From the NCBI GenBank assembly GCA_002390745.1, contig DGQK01000056.1, forward strand, positions 1-50,857: a stretch of 50,857 bases of DNA, written 5' to 3'. The notes under the pieces are model-generated. The model was given only the letters and a program-made list of their open reading frames with translations, was not told the DNA's origin and ran no database searches. The DNA is from Bacteroidetes bacterium UBA4416. Lineage in GTDB: Bacteria; Bacteroidota; Bacteroidia; B-17B0; Aurantibacillaceae. Within the stretch, counting starts at the first letter, position 1. Each line of letters opens with the position of its first letter. The position numbers and the translations under genes were made by a program. Positions 18,358-26,145 of this stretch are shown here, in pieces.

Positions 18358-18867
18358 GTGCCCGAAAAAAAGGAAAAACAAAAGATCACGGACCCGCACC
18401 TGGCGCTGATCAAACTGCAAAGCTGGTGCGCCTACCAGGAGCGCTCACAGCAGGAAGCCCGCGACAAGCTCTACGAGCTTGGAATGTGGCCGGAAGCGGT
18501 CGAGAACATCATCGCGAAGCTCATCGAGGACAATTTCCTGAATGAAGAGCGCTTCGCCATGCAATTTGCCCGTGGAAAATTCGCCATCAAAAAATGGGGA
18601 AGGATCAAGATCCGGATGGAGCTCAAACAAAAACGCGTGAGCGACTACTGCCTCAAAAAGGCCTTACAACAGATCGACGACACGGAATACATGGCCACGC
18701 TGAAAAAGCTGATAGAGGCCAAACGCCGCAGCATCAGCGAAAAAAACCCTGTCAAGCTGCGCTACAAGCTCATGAGCTATGCCCTCACCAAAGGTTACGA
18801 GAAAGACCTCGTATATGATGTATTGGGAGATACGGACAATGATGATGACAACCACATAGAACCATAG
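18358..18867 (+). CDS. recX: RecX family regulator of RecA
   Basis: A protein of 169 residues from the GTG at 18358; a TTG at 18352 is the other option, and the first ATG is far inside the domain. The three-helix repeats of RecX are visible: LIKLQSWCAYQERSQQEARD, ENIIAKLIEDNFLNEERFAM with FARGKFAIKKWGRIKIRMEL, and MSYALTKGYEKDLVYDVLG. RecX binds and inhibits RecA filaments. The gene diverges from the rRNA methyltransferase gene over 38 bp, and the promoters overlap. It ends in an Asp-rich tail (DTDNDDDNHIEP). Confidence 0.85.
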   Translation: MPEKKEKQKITDPHLALIKLQSWCAYQERSQQEARDKLYELGMWPEAVENIIAKLIEDNFLNEERFAMQFARGKFAIKKWGRIKIRMELKQKRVSDYCLKKALQQIDDTEYMATLKKLIEAKRRSISEKNPVKLRYKLMSYALTKGYEKDLVYDVLGDTDNDDDNHIEP

Positions 18868-18924
18868 GGAATTGAAAGAGATCACTGTTCTCCCGGCACA
18901 GATACCAGACATAACCCTGCCCTG

Positions 18925-18945
18925 TTAGGGACAATCCATCCCTAA
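18925..18945. repeat. Short hairpin TTAGGGA/TCCCTAA
   Basis: TTAGGGA (18925-18931) and TCCCTAA (18939-18945) can form a 7-bp stem with a 7-nt loop, downstream of recX. There is no T-run, so this is not a clear terminator. The flanking text (GTAGGGACGCCATGGTGGC near 18975) is also partly self-complementary. Otherwise 18868-19031 holds nothing recognisable. Confidence 0.4.
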
Positions 18946-19031
18946 AAATACCCTAAGCTGATTATAAGTCCTGTAGGGACGCCATGGTGGCCTGAATCCG
19001 TTTCATCTGTGTTATTTGCGTTCCCCTGATC

Positions 19032-19421
19032 CTACAGCACCCGCTTCACGGCAGCCACATTATCTTTCGGGCTGGTATTGAAACAGAACTTTGCCTGCGG
19101 GGCGTGTGCATGCACAGTGTTCACGAGCTTTTCAAACAGCAGAAAATTGCTTTCCGCCACCCGGATGCCGGCACCGATGATGATGACATCATAGACCTTT
19201 GTTTTTAAGCGGTCAATGACGGTTTCGGAAGCGTTGGTTCCCAGGTCTACCCAGCACTTCTCGGCCACATAGCCGAGCGCGTTGAGCTCGTCGAGGGATG
19301 CCTTGGTGCCTGCTTCTATTTTTTCTGCCGTAAGCCCAGGCATGGCGGCAAATTCGGACAAGGAGAAATCCAGCAGGAGCGGATCGATGCCGATGAGGAG
19401 GATGTGTGGTGTGGAGTTCAT
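19032..19421 (-). CDS. Hypothetical Rossmann-like protein
   Basis: A protein of 129 residues from the ATG at 19421. An in-frame upstream ATG at 19487 would translate the dispersed hairpin repeat (AEALEAVAEALEA), so it is rejected. Two strand-plus-Gly motifs (HILLIGIDPLLLDF, YDVIIIGAGIRVAESN) suggest an alpha/beta fold. It ends CFNTSPKDNVAAVKRVL. The gene's own stop lies just beyond the recX downstream region. No family is recognised and no function is proposed. Confidence 0.6.
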   Translation of the reverse strand: MNSTPHILLIGIDPLLLDFSLSEFAAMPGLTAEKIEAGTKASLDELNALGYVAEKCWVDLGTNASETVIDRLKTKVYDVIIIGAGIRVAESNFLLFEKLVNTVHAHAPQAKFCFNTSPKDNVAAVKRVL

Positions 19422-19442
19422 GATTTGATAAATAGTTTCGTT

Positions 19443-19529
19443 GGTGGCTTCGAGAGCCTCAGCCACCGCTTCGAGAGCCTCAGCCACCGCTTAACCAGTT
19501 TTCGTTGACTGATGCTCTCGAAGTCAACG
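19443..19529. repeat. Inverted hairpin doublet with conserved loop (copy 1)
   Basis: The first hairpin has stem GGTGGC (19443-19448), loop TTCGAGAGCCTCA (19449-19461) and stem GCCACC (19462-19467). The 21-bp unit TTCGAGAGCCTCAGCCACCGC is then repeated exactly at 19470-19490. The second hairpin has the loop in reverse orientation: stem CGTTGACT (19503-19510), loop GATGCTCTCGA, stem AGTCAACG (19522-19529). The same design with different stems recurs at 45339 and 46325. Confidence 0.85.
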
Positions 19530-19542
19530 CAAGATAATTATA

Positions 19543-19968
19543 TTACTTTACAAGAGAGGCATATACTCTTTTTAATTCATCGTTATCCGGCCAGCCCCCA
19601 CATTCGGTCATGGCAATGATGATGCTTTTGACAGCATCTTCATACGAGTGTACTTCCCCTCTCACCCATGTATCGGGCCAGGGTTGCCTATGTTCCGGCA
19701 GCAGGTATTCAATCCAGCATGTTTCCGGACCTGAAGAGATAATGGAAACATACCAGGGACTTTTATCGCAATCGTCTGAAAGTAATTTTAATTGATACAA
19801 CGAGGTCGATCCGTAGATAGTCGTTTGTTTAAAGATGTCGTTAATCCTCCGGATGATCTCCAGCATGGCTTCGCCTATAGCTGCATCCACTTCCCCACCC
19901 TGTAATTTTTCGGTGTAAAATTCTTCAAGGCTTTTAGGATGATGATGAGGACAGCGAATCACTGGCAT
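19543..19968 (-). CDS. Hypothetical protein
   Basis: A protein of 141 residues that I do not recognise. It starts with a His/Pro-rich stretch (MPVIRCPHHHPKSLEEFYTE) and is otherwise a small alpha/beta protein with many aromatics (KSPWYVSIISSGPETCWIEY, QPWPDTWVRGEVHSYEDAVK). There is no signal peptide. The size and acidic, Trp-rich composition resemble small immunity-like proteins of Bacteroidota, but there is no toxin partner here, so this is only an impression. It lies 19 bp downstream of hemW on the same strand. Confidence 0.6.
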   Translation of the reverse strand: MPVIRCPHHHPKSLEEFYTEKLQGGEVDAAIGEAMLEIIRRINDIFKQTTIYGSTSLYQLKLLSDDCDKSPWYVSIISSGPETCWIEYLLPEHRQPWPDTWVRGEVHSYEDAVKSIIIAMTECGGWPDNDELKRVYASLVK

Positions 19969-19987
19969 GGTTATTTTTATTTATCAA

Positions 19988-21112
19988 TCACACAAACAAG
20001 TCGCCGGCAATCCGGTCCGCCAGCAATTTGCCTTTTTCCGTTAAGGTGTAGAAGTGTTCTTTCACCGCAATATTCCCTTCCTTCGTCAAGCGCTCAGCGC
20101 CCTGCAAAAAGTGTTTCACCAGCTCCGCATCAAAATTGGCCCTGAGGTAGGAAAGGTCAATGCCCCACATGGTACGGAGTGCAATGAGCATGTACTCGTT
20201 AAACCGCTCGGTTTCTGTCAGCGTTTCTTTTTCAAAATAATCGTTTCCTTCGGCTACTTTTTTGATATACACGTTGTTGTTGGCTACATTCCATTGCCTC
20301 GACACACCATCGAAGGAATGCGCCGAAGGCCCCAGGCCTATGTAGTGTGTTCCTCTCCAGTAATTGGAATTGTGAATGCTGAAAAATCCTTCTTTTCCAA
20401 AGTTCGAGATCTCATAATGAATGAAGCCACTCTTTCCCAGCCGGTCTATCATTTCCAGGAACATCTCCGAGCTCAGCTCATCATCGATAGCCGCTTCTTT
20501 CTTTTGCTTAAAATCATGCCCGAGCCTGGTTTTCTCTTCTATGGTAAGGTTGTAGCTCGAAATATGTTTTACATCCAGATCAATGGCTTTATCCAGCGTG
20601 CTCTTCCAGCTCCGGAGGTTCGAGAATTTAGAACCGTAGATCAGGTCGATGGTAATGTTCTCAAAGCCTCTGTCTTGGGCGCGCTTCACACTGGCTTCGC
20701 TTTCTTTGGCGGTATGCGCGCGGTTCATCCACACCAGCTCATCTTCATTAAAGCTTTGCAGGCCAATGCTCAGCCTGTTTATTTCCAGGCGCTTCAGCTC
20801 TTTCAGCTTCTCCTCTGAAAGGTCATCGGGGTTGCACTCAAGGGTGATCTCTGCATCGCGCGATACATCGTAAAGCTTATAGATCTTTTCCAGGATCATA
20901 AAGCCTTCCCGCTCCGAAAGCAGGCTGGGCGTTCCGCCGCCGAAGTAGATTGTTCCGATACGCCTGTCTTTCAGATAGTCGCTTCGCTGTTCGAGCTCAG
21001 CCACAATAGCTTTCACCAAAGCCTCTTTCGTTTGCAGGGACGTTGAAAAATGGAAGTCGCAATAGTTGCAGGCCTGCCTGCAAAAAGGAATATGTATGTA
21101 AATGCCGCTCAC
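19988..21112 (-). CDS. hemW: HemW-like radical SAM protein
   Basis: A protein of 374 residues, the normal length, starting with GTG at 21112. The radical SAM cluster motif is at C11, C15 and C18 (PFCRQACNYCDF), followed by GTIYFGGGTPSLLSEREG and LECNPDDLSEEKL. HemW is often annotated as oxygen-independent coproporphyrinogen III oxidase but is a heme chaperone that inserts heme into respiratory enzymes. The start codon overlaps the stop of the upstream gene (GTGA), so its translation is probably coupled to that unknown protein. Confidence 0.88.
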   Translation of the reverse strand: MSGIYIHIPFCRQACNYCDFHFSTSLQTKEALVKAIVAELEQRSDYLKDRRIGTIYFGGGTPSLLSEREGFMILEKIYKLYDVSRDAEITLECNPDDLSEEKLKELKRLEINRLSIGLQSFNEDELVWMNRAHTAKESEASVKRAQDRGFENITIDLIYGSKFSNLRSWKSTLDKAIDLDVKHISSYNLTIEEKTRLGHDFKQKKEAAIDDELSSEMFLEMIDRLGKSGFIHYEISNFGKEGFFSIHNSNYWRGTHYIGLGPSAHSFDGVSRQWNVANNNVYIKKVAEGNDYFEKETLTETERFNEYMLIALRTMWGIDLSYLRANFDAELVKHFLQGAERLTKEGNIAVKEHFYTLTEKGKLLADRIAGDLFV

Positions 21113-22608
21113 GAAGCGAGTTTAACCGGGATCGAAAAATAGGAAGCCAGCTCGGCGATCAGGTTGCGGATGTGCTGGTACGATTCCGCTTCTTCATAGG
21201 TGGCCTTCAGCTTTTCGGTGTATTGCTTCCGTTGGTTGGTAATGTATTGCGCCGCAAAGTAGTAAGCATCGATCGTGAGGTCGTTCTCGCGGATCACGAT
21301 CTGCTCGGCCGTAATTTTTTTATAGCGTTTATAAGTAGAGATGGCTTTGTCGTACTCTTTCAGGCTGAAATAGCCCATAATGAGCGCCACAAAGATCCCG
21401 TCAAGAAACTTCTGAAAAGGGATCTGCTGGTATGACACAAGGGTATCCTCCAGGATCTTGATGGACTTGAGCTTGTCTTTTTCGTCGCCGGTAAGCAAAA
21501 GCGCCGAATAGAAACACCGCACGTTGATGAATTTAATAATATGCCCTTCCTCCCAGATGTCTTTGGCCAGAATGTCTTCAAGTTTGATCTTCAGGTAAGC
21601 GATGTTGTCCTTTACATCTTTGGGCAGCTTCTGCTCATAATCCTCACGAAACACAAAGCCATAAGCACTCATGTAGTGATTGACCTGCACCGAAATGGAG
21701 AACAGCTCGGGGATATTGATATAACTCTTCCAGTATTTAAGGAAGGAGCTGATGCTGTTCATCTTCTTCACTTCGCCCAGCATGGCCTCTGTATTGGTTG
21801 CATTCATCTGGTGCTGCAGCCTCTGGCCAAGGATCTTGAAATACACATCGTCGAGGTACTGGTAGCATACAAAGGAGTTATTCAGAAAATCCCTTTCCAG
21901 GCTGTCAAGCTCCTGCTCGGTTTCTTTTTTGAAAAAATCGGGATGCGCCAGGAAGCTTAGCTCATAATACTTGCCGAAGCGCGCCAGGATATTGATGGAA
22001 TTGGACGGATGGCCGATATACGTATCGAAAAAAGCCAGGTCTTTATTGACCTGCGATTTGGAAATATTCTCTTTTCCCTTAAAGAATAGATGCTCCCGCA
22101 GGTACATGTACAGCGAATTCTTCAGCTGCTCAAGCTTCAGGTACTCATCTACCTTTTTATGGTATTTGTTCGAGTCTTTCGACTCGGTGATGAATGCCTG
22201 CTGGGCCAGGAACTTATACACATCTGCCAGCGTCGTATAATCCTCTATCTTCTCCGCAATATCAATCAGCCAGTCGGCCAGGTCGTTGGCTTTTTTCTTT
22301 TCTCCCTTTCCCAGGTATTCTTCGATGTGCTGGATGTTGTGCTTGAGGTAATTTGGATAATTGCGGCTTAAAAAAGAGCTGAGTTTAAAGGTATGGTGGG
22401 TAAGCTGCAGGAATTTTTTACGGGTCTTTTCTTCGGAGTCGCCATAGATCATCTGGCATAAGGCATCGGACTCCGGCTGCACTTTTAATTTTTTAATGGT
22501 GGAAATGAGCTTATAGGGCAATTCGGAATTGGTATCAAGCAAATAGTCGGCAAACTCTTTATAGTGAAAATCGGAGAGCAGAAGAATTTGTTTTTGGATG
22601 CTGATCAT
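21109..22608 (-). CDS. Hypothetical all-helical protein coupled to hemW
   Basis: A protein of 499 residues from the ATG at 22608; the 17 codons before it read as hydrophobic leader text but give no better start. The predicted content is almost entirely helical, with repeated Leu/Tyr/Lys patterns (EYLGKGEKKKANDLADWLID, TLADVYKFLAQQAF, IMGYFSLKEYDKAISTYKRY), the last resembling a TPR-like helix pair. There is no signal peptide. It shares a GTGA overlap with hemW. Its role is unknown; the coupling suggests matched synthesis with HemW. Confidence 0.7.
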   Translation of the reverse strand: MISIQKQILLLSDFHYKEFADYLLDTNSELPYKLISTIKKLKVQPESDALCQMIYGDSEEKTRKKFLQLTHHTFKLSSFLSRNYPNYLKHNIQHIEEYLGKGEKKKANDLADWLIDIAEKIEDYTTLADVYKFLAQQAFITESKDSNKYHKKVDEYLKLEQLKNSLYMYLREHLFFKGKENISKSQVNKDLAFFDTYIGHPSNSINILARFGKYYELSFLAHPDFFKKETEQELDSLERDFLNNSFVCYQYLDDVYFKILGQRLQHQMNATNTEAMLGEVKKMNSISSFLKYWKSYINIPELFSISVQVNHYMSAYGFVFREDYEQKLPKDVKDNIAYLKIKLEDILAKDIWEEGHIIKFINVRCFYSALLLTGDEKDKLKSIKILEDTLVSYQQIPFQKFLDGIFVALIMGYFSLKEYDKAISTYKRYKKITAEQIVIRENDLTIDAYYFAAQYITNQRKQYTEKLKATYEEAESYQHIRNLIAELASYFSIPVKLAS

Positions 22609-22674
22609 AACAGGACTTATAAAACTCCTAAACTTAAAAATAAAGATCAATAAATCCAAACCATTAGCTCAGTA

Positions 22675-22722
22675 GCCGGGCTGTTCTGCTAGCCAGAAAC
22701 GCAGGCCCGGCAAGGCTTTGCC
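22675..22722. repeat. Hairpin-rich intergenic sequence
   Basis: GCCGGGC (22675-22681) pairs with GCCCGGC (22705-22711), and GGCAA (22709-22713) pairs with TTGCC (22718-22722). The two stems compete for the same bases. It lies between ung and the unknown gene coupled to hemW. No T-run follows, so a terminator is not supported. It could be another dispersed repeat, but no second copy was seen here. Confidence 0.4.
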
Positions 22723-22748
22723 ATTTATGCCCCGAAAGCCGGCTGCTA

Positions 22749-23426
22749 TCAGATGTTTTTCAGCTGCCAGTCCACAGGTTCCAGTCCGTGCTTTTTGAGC
22801 CAGGCATTGGCCTGCGAAAAATGACGGCTCCCGAAAAACGCCCCGCGGGCCAGCGGCGAGGGGTGGGCCGCTTCCAGCACCAGGTGCTTGGTGGCGTCGA
22901 TCAGCACTGTTTTGGACCTGGCATAACTTCCCCACAGCATAAAAACGCAATGTTCCTTTTCGTCGGAAATAAGCTTGATCATCGCATCGGTAAATCGCTC
23001 CCAGCCTTTTTTCTGATGGCTGGCAGGTTCGCCGGCCCTCACTGTAAGCGTGGCGTTGAGCATCAGCACTCCCTGTCGGGCCCATTCGGTGAGGTTGCCA
23101 TGGTTAGGCACCGAAAAACCCACATCGGTATGCAGTTCCTTGAAAATATTGACCAGCGAAGGCGGAGGCTTGATGCCATCATTTACCGAAAAGCTGAGGC
23201 CATGCGCCTGGTTAGGCCCATGATAGGGGTCCTGGCCCAGGATAACGACCTTTGTATTTTCCAAGGGCGTCAGTTTCAAGGCGTTGAACACCTCGCTTTC
23301 TTTCGGATAGACGGTGAAACGGGCCCTTTCCTCTTTCACAAACTGCTCCAGGGCCTTATAATAGGGCTTCTGCAGCTCCTCTTCGAGCTTCGCATACCAC
23401 ATGCTTTTCTCCTTTTTGACGCTCAT
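22749..23426 (-). CDS. ung: Uracil-DNA glycosylase, family 1
   Basis: A protein of 225 residues from the ATG at 23426. The water-activating motif is GQDPYHGPNQAHG with D66 as the catalytic residue, and HPSPLARG carries the conserved His (H188). PPPSLVNIFKEL and LLNATLTVRAG-type elements (here VLMLNATLTVRAGEP) are also in place. It removes uracil from DNA to start base excision repair. It stands alone, transcribed toward the unknown gene of the hemW pair. Confidence 0.95.
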   Translation of the reverse strand: MSVKKEKSMWYAKLEEELQKPYYKALEQFVKEERARFTVYPKESEVFNALKLTPLENTKVVILGQDPYHGPNQAHGLSFSVNDGIKPPPSLVNIFKELHTDVGFSVPNHGNLTEWARQGVLMLNATLTVRAGEPASHQKKGWERFTDAMIKLISDEKEHCVFMLWGSYARSKTVLIDATKHLVLEAAHPSPLARGAFFGSRHFSQANAWLKKHGLEPVDWQLKNI

Positions 23427-23483
23427 ATTCAAACGCTGTTAATTAATTTTGAGAAATAAAAAGGCGTTTTTATCGACTTTTTT

Positions 23484-23513
23484 TTTGCCCGTAACAAAAT
23501 TACTATATATTTG
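23484..23513 (+). promoter_or_regulatory. Promoter of the small lipoprotein gene
   Basis: TTTG at 23484-23487 and TATATTTG at 23506-23513 match the Bacteroidota -33 and -7 elements, with an 18-bp spacer. The expected transcript start is near 23519, 10 bp before the first ATG at 23529 and 22 bp before the second. Confidence 0.6.
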
Positions 23514-23528
23514 TTACTCCTTAATAAA

Positions 23529-23669
23529 ATGTTAAAACCTATGAAGAAATTAGCTTTGTTATTCTCAGTACTATTTGCAGTATCCCTCGTGTTCAGCTCT
23601 TGCAAATCGCATGAAAAATGCCCGGCTTATTCCAAAGCTAATCACAAGCAATACGGAAAACGCGTTTAA
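23529..23669 (+). CDS. Small lipoprotein, 46 aa
   Basis: A 46-codon ORF, or 42 codons if it starts at the second ATG (23541). It reads MKKLALLFSVLFAVSLVFSSC, a lipoprotein signal with lipobox FSSC, then a short Lys/His-rich mature part (KSHEKCPAYSKANHKQYG, KRV) containing one more Cys. A good Bacteroidota promoter precedes it, and ytxJ starts 9 bp after its stop. The mature peptide is only about 22 residues. The function is unknown; the proximity to ytxJ hints at a shared stress or redox context. Confidence 0.75.
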   Translation: MLKPMKKLALLFSVLFAVSLVFSSCKSHEKCPAYSKANHKQYGKRV

Positions 23670-23678
23670 TCACATTCC

Positions 23679-24026
23679 ATGATCTGGCAACAGCTTACCA
23701 ATCAGAGCCAGTTACAGGACATCATCCATACTTCTCAGCAGCCCGATAGCTATCGGGCTGTTGTCATATTCAAACACAGCACCCGCTGCTCCATCAGCTC
23801 CATGGCGCTGAGCCGCTTCGAATCAAAATGGCAGGATGACCCCACGATACCGGTGTTCTACCTCGACCTGCTGCAACACCGCGATATTTCCAATGAGATA
23901 GCCAGCCTGTTTGGCGTGGTCCACCAATCGCCCCAGGTGCTTGTGATTAAAAACGGCGCCTGCATTTACGACGCTTCGCATACAGGCATTACGGTTTCCG
24001 GGGTACTGGAAGCTATTGCCAGATAA
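23679..24026 (+). CDS. ytxJ: YtxJ-like bacillithiol-system protein
   Basis: A protein of 115 residues with a thioredoxin-like fold and a single-Cys active site in the typical context VVIFKHSTRCSISSMALSRF. QSPQVLVIKNG carries the cis-Pro region. YtxJ proteins are assigned to the bacillithiol redox system, so the host may make bacillithiol. Residues around 20-27 (QQPDSYRAVV) are encoded by a 22-bp perfect palindrome at 23739-23760, which looks inserted. The 3' end overlaps the convergent osmC gene by 14 bp. Confidence 0.85.
   Translation: MIWQQLTNQSQLQDIIHTSQQPDSYRAVVIFKHSTRCSISSMALSRFESKWQDDPTIPVFYLDLLQHRDISNEIASLFGVVHQSPQVLVIKNGACIYDASHTGITVSGVLEAIAR
23739..23760. repeat. Perfect 22-bp palindrome inside ytxJ
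   Basis: CAGCCCGATAG is followed directly by its reverse complement CTATCGGGCTG. The reading frame passes through it. The core CCCGATAGCTATCGGG is, to my recollection, a frequent palindrome in Bacteroidota genomes; no second copy is present in this window. Confidence 0.9.
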
Positions 24027-24423
24027 ACTCCACAACCTGCTTCAGGTCGGGATGAAGGCTTTTGGCTACCGGGCAGGTATTTGCCGCGTGCTCATACATT
24101 TTCTTTTCCTTATCGGAGTACTTGCCTTTCGGGAAGGTGATCTTCACGTGCACTTCCCCTATCCTCCTTGGCTCAGCGTACATCACCTTCGTGACCTCTG
24201 CGGTGGTGCCGTCCACGGGCGTTATGCCTTCTTTCATGGCCACAATGCCCATCACGGAGATCATGCAGCTCGCCAGGGCGGTAGCCACCAGGTCGGTAGG
24301 CGAAAACATTTCTCCCTTTCCGTGGTTATCCTTCGGAGCATCGGTATAAATGGTGGTATTGGACTGCAAGTGGGTGGCTTCTGTTCTTAAAGCGCCCATA
24401 TAGGTAACTTTGCTCGTGATCAT
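24013..24423 (-). CDS. OsmC family protein
   Basis: A protein of 136 residues from the ATG at 24423 (MITSKVTYMGALRTEA); a longer in-frame start at 24465 adds a basic stretch and lies upstream of the -7 element. The two Cys of the peroxidatic site are in LVATALASCMISVMG and AANTCPVAKSLHPDLK. GEMFSPTDLVA is the usual lead-in. OsmC/Ohr proteins reduce organic hydroperoxides with a thiol partner. It converges on ytxJ with a 14-bp overlap, placing two thiol-dependent proteins side by side. Confidence 0.88.
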   Translation of the reverse strand: MITSKVTYMGALRTEATHLQSNTTIYTDAPKDNHGKGEMFSPTDLVATALASCMISVMGIVAMKEGITPVDGTTAEVTKVMYAEPRRIGEVHVKITFPKGKYSDKEKKMYEHAANTCPVAKSLHPDLKQVVEFIWQ

Positions 24424-24437
24424 TTTGTATTTTTTAT

Positions 24438-24445
24438 CAAAGATA
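24438..24445 (-). promoter_or_regulatory. -7 element of osmC
   Basis: The minus strand reads TATCTTTG, a full TAnnTTTG match, placing the transcript start about 9 bp before the ATG at 24423. This supports the shorter start codon. Confidence 0.5.
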
Positions 24446-24483
24446 ATAAAGCAGCGCTTATTCATTAAATAAAAATTAATAGC

Positions 24484-24491
24484 TATTTTTG
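24484..24491 (+). promoter_or_regulatory. -7 element of the outer-membrane protein/lipA unit
   Basis: TATTTTTG, a full TAnnTTTG match, ends 7 bp before the ATG at 24499, so the leader would be only about 2 nt or absent. No TTTG at -33. Confidence 0.45.
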
Positions 24492-24498
24492 TTTACCA

Positions 24499-25254
24499 AT
24501 GTTTAAAAGGATCCTATACGCTTTCGCCTTCCTTGGCATTTCCGGAGCCTGCCTTTCGCAAAGTACAACACAAGCCCTTGCCAATGGCCAGGATCCTAAT
24601 GTATTGTACAGGAACGAGGCCTCTTTCGGGATCTTTGCACACAGCCGCGGCTTTGGCCTGAGTTACATGCGTGCCAAACACGTAACCGGCACGCGGAAAC
24701 GCCTGTTTGAGATCGAGGCCCTGAACATGAAGCACCCCAAAGAGATCAGGGTTTCCAACAATGCCGATAACTCCAAACGTTTTGTGTACGGCAAGCTCAA
24801 TAACATCCTGTTGTTCAGAGCCGGCGTCGGTTACCAGACTACCGTGTTCAAGCGTGCCGACCGCAAATCGGTAGAGATACGCACTTCCTACTACCTGGGC
24901 GGCAACCTTACCTTTGCCAAACCTTCGTATGTGCTGATCTACCGCGAAAGCGTGACAGGAGCCAAATTCCAGGAATCGGTGAGGTACAACCCCGAGATCC
25001 ATACCATTGACAGTATTTCCGGGAAAGGCCCGCTCATCGACGGCCTCGGAGAAATGAAAGTATACCCGGGCCTGTATGCCAAGTTCAACCTGAGTTTTGA
25101 ATATGCACCTTACTCCAATAAAGTAAAGGCCATAGAAACCGGTGTGATCCTGGACTACTATCCCAAAGCATTGCCAATTATGGCGCGTAACCCTGCCGAA
25201 AATTTTATCGTAACCGTATACGTCGGTTTCGTTTTCGGCAAGAAATGGTTTTAA
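24499..25254 (+). CDS. Predicted outer-membrane beta-barrel protein upstream of lipA
   Basis: A protein of 251 residues with a signal peptide (MFKRILYAFAFLGISGACLSQ). The body alternates in beta-barrel fashion (FGIFAHSRGFGLSYMRAK, LLFRAGVGYQTTVFKRADR, VEIRTSYYLGGNLTF, AKFNLSFEYAPYSNKVKAIE) and ends FIVTVYVGFVFGKKWF with a terminal Phe. No specific family is recognised. The stop overlaps or abuts the lipA start region (3-bp gap), so the two are co-transcribed. Confidence 0.75.
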   Translation: MFKRILYAFAFLGISGACLSQSTTQALANGQDPNVLYRNEASFGIFAHSRGFGLSYMRAKHVTGTRKRLFEIEALNMKHPKEIRVSNNADNSKRFVYGKLNNILLFRAGVGYQTTVFKRADRKSVEIRTSYYLGGNLTFAKPSYVLIYRESVTGAKFQESVRYNPEIHTIDSISGKGPLIDGLGEMKVYPGLYAKFNLSFEYAPYSNKVKAIETGVILDYYPKALPIMARNPAENFIVTVYVGFVFGKKWF

Positions 25255-25256
25255 AG

Positions 25257-26129
25257 ATGGAGAGCACAGCCGAAACTATTGTTGTTGAAAAACCAAGAAA
25301 GCCCGATTGGCTGAGAGTAAAATTACCGATCGGCGAAGAATACCTTAAAGTACGGAAGATCGTTTCCGAACATAAGCTGCATACCATCTGCGAAAGCGGC
25401 AATTGCCCCAACATGGGCGAATGCTGGGGAGCAGGCACGGCTACCTTTATGATCCTGGGCAACGTGTGCACACGTTCCTGCGGATTCTGCGCGGTGGCCA
25501 CCGGAAAGCCAAAACCGGCCGACTGGGACGAGCCTAAGCGTGTGGCCAATTCAGTGAAGCTGATGGGTGTGAAGCACTGCGTGATTACCTCCGTAGACCG
25601 CGACGACCTGAAAGACGGCGGCTCCATCATCTGGGCCGAAACCATCAAAGCCATCCGCGAGATCAGCCCAGAAACAAAATTTGAGTGCCTCATTCCGGAC
25701 TTTGCGGGCAAGTGGGAAAACCTGCAGCGCATCATCGACGTGAAGCCGGATATCGTGTCGCACAATATCGAAACGGTGCGCCGCCTCACTGCACAGGTAC
25801 GCATCCAGGCCAAATACGACCGCAGCATGGAAGTGCTGAAACGCCTGCACGACGCCGGCGTGAAAACCAAATGCGGCCTCATGGTAGGCCTTGGCGAAAC
25901 GGAAGAGGAAGTGCTGGAAACAATAGACGACCTCGCCGCTGTGCATTGCGATGTGATGACCATCGGCCAGTATCTACAGCCTACGCCGAAGCACCTGCCG
26001 GTAGCCCGTTTTGTTCACCCCGATGAGTTTAAAAAGTGGAAAGAGATCGCCTTATCGAAAGGCTTCCGGTATGTGGAAAGCGGTGCCCTCGTGCGCTCGT
26101 CTTACCATGCCGAAAAACATGTGTTTTAA
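25257..26129 (+). CDS. lipA: Lipoyl synthase
   Basis: A protein of 290 residues from the ATG at 25257; an ATG at 25245 overlaps the upstream gene. The auxiliary cluster motif is C45, C50, C56 (CESGNCPNMGEC) and the radical SAM motif is C71, C75, C78 (CTRSCGFC). LKDGGSIIWAETIKAIRE, DIVSHNIETV and VKTKCGLMVGLGETEEE are also typical, and the C-terminal Ser is in ALVRSSYHAE. It inserts sulfur into octanoyl groups to make lipoate, which pyruvate dehydrogenase needs; pdhB lies 1.3 kb downstream. It is co-transcribed with the barrel protein and the following membrane protein. Confidence 0.95.
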   Translation: MESTAETIVVEKPRKPDWLRVKLPIGEEYLKVRKIVSEHKLHTICESGNCPNMGECWGAGTATFMILGNVCTRSCGFCAVATGKPKPADWDEPKRVANSVKLMGVKHCVITSVDRDDLKDGGSIIWAETIKAIREISPETKFECLIPDFAGKWENLQRIIDVKPDIVSHNIETVRRLTAQVRIQAKYDRSMEVLKRLHDAGVKTKCGLMVGLGETEEEVLETIDDLAAVHCDVMTIGQYLQPTPKHLPVARFVHPDEFKKWKEIALSKGFRYVESGALVRSSYHAEKHVF

Positions 26130-26145
26130 CGGCTGACCTCTTTTT

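Noticed and set aside
19422..19487. Extended N-terminus of the 19032 gene (AEALEAVAEALEA)
   Set aside because: This segment is the translated hairpin repeat, not protein sequence; the ATG at 19421 is downstream of it.
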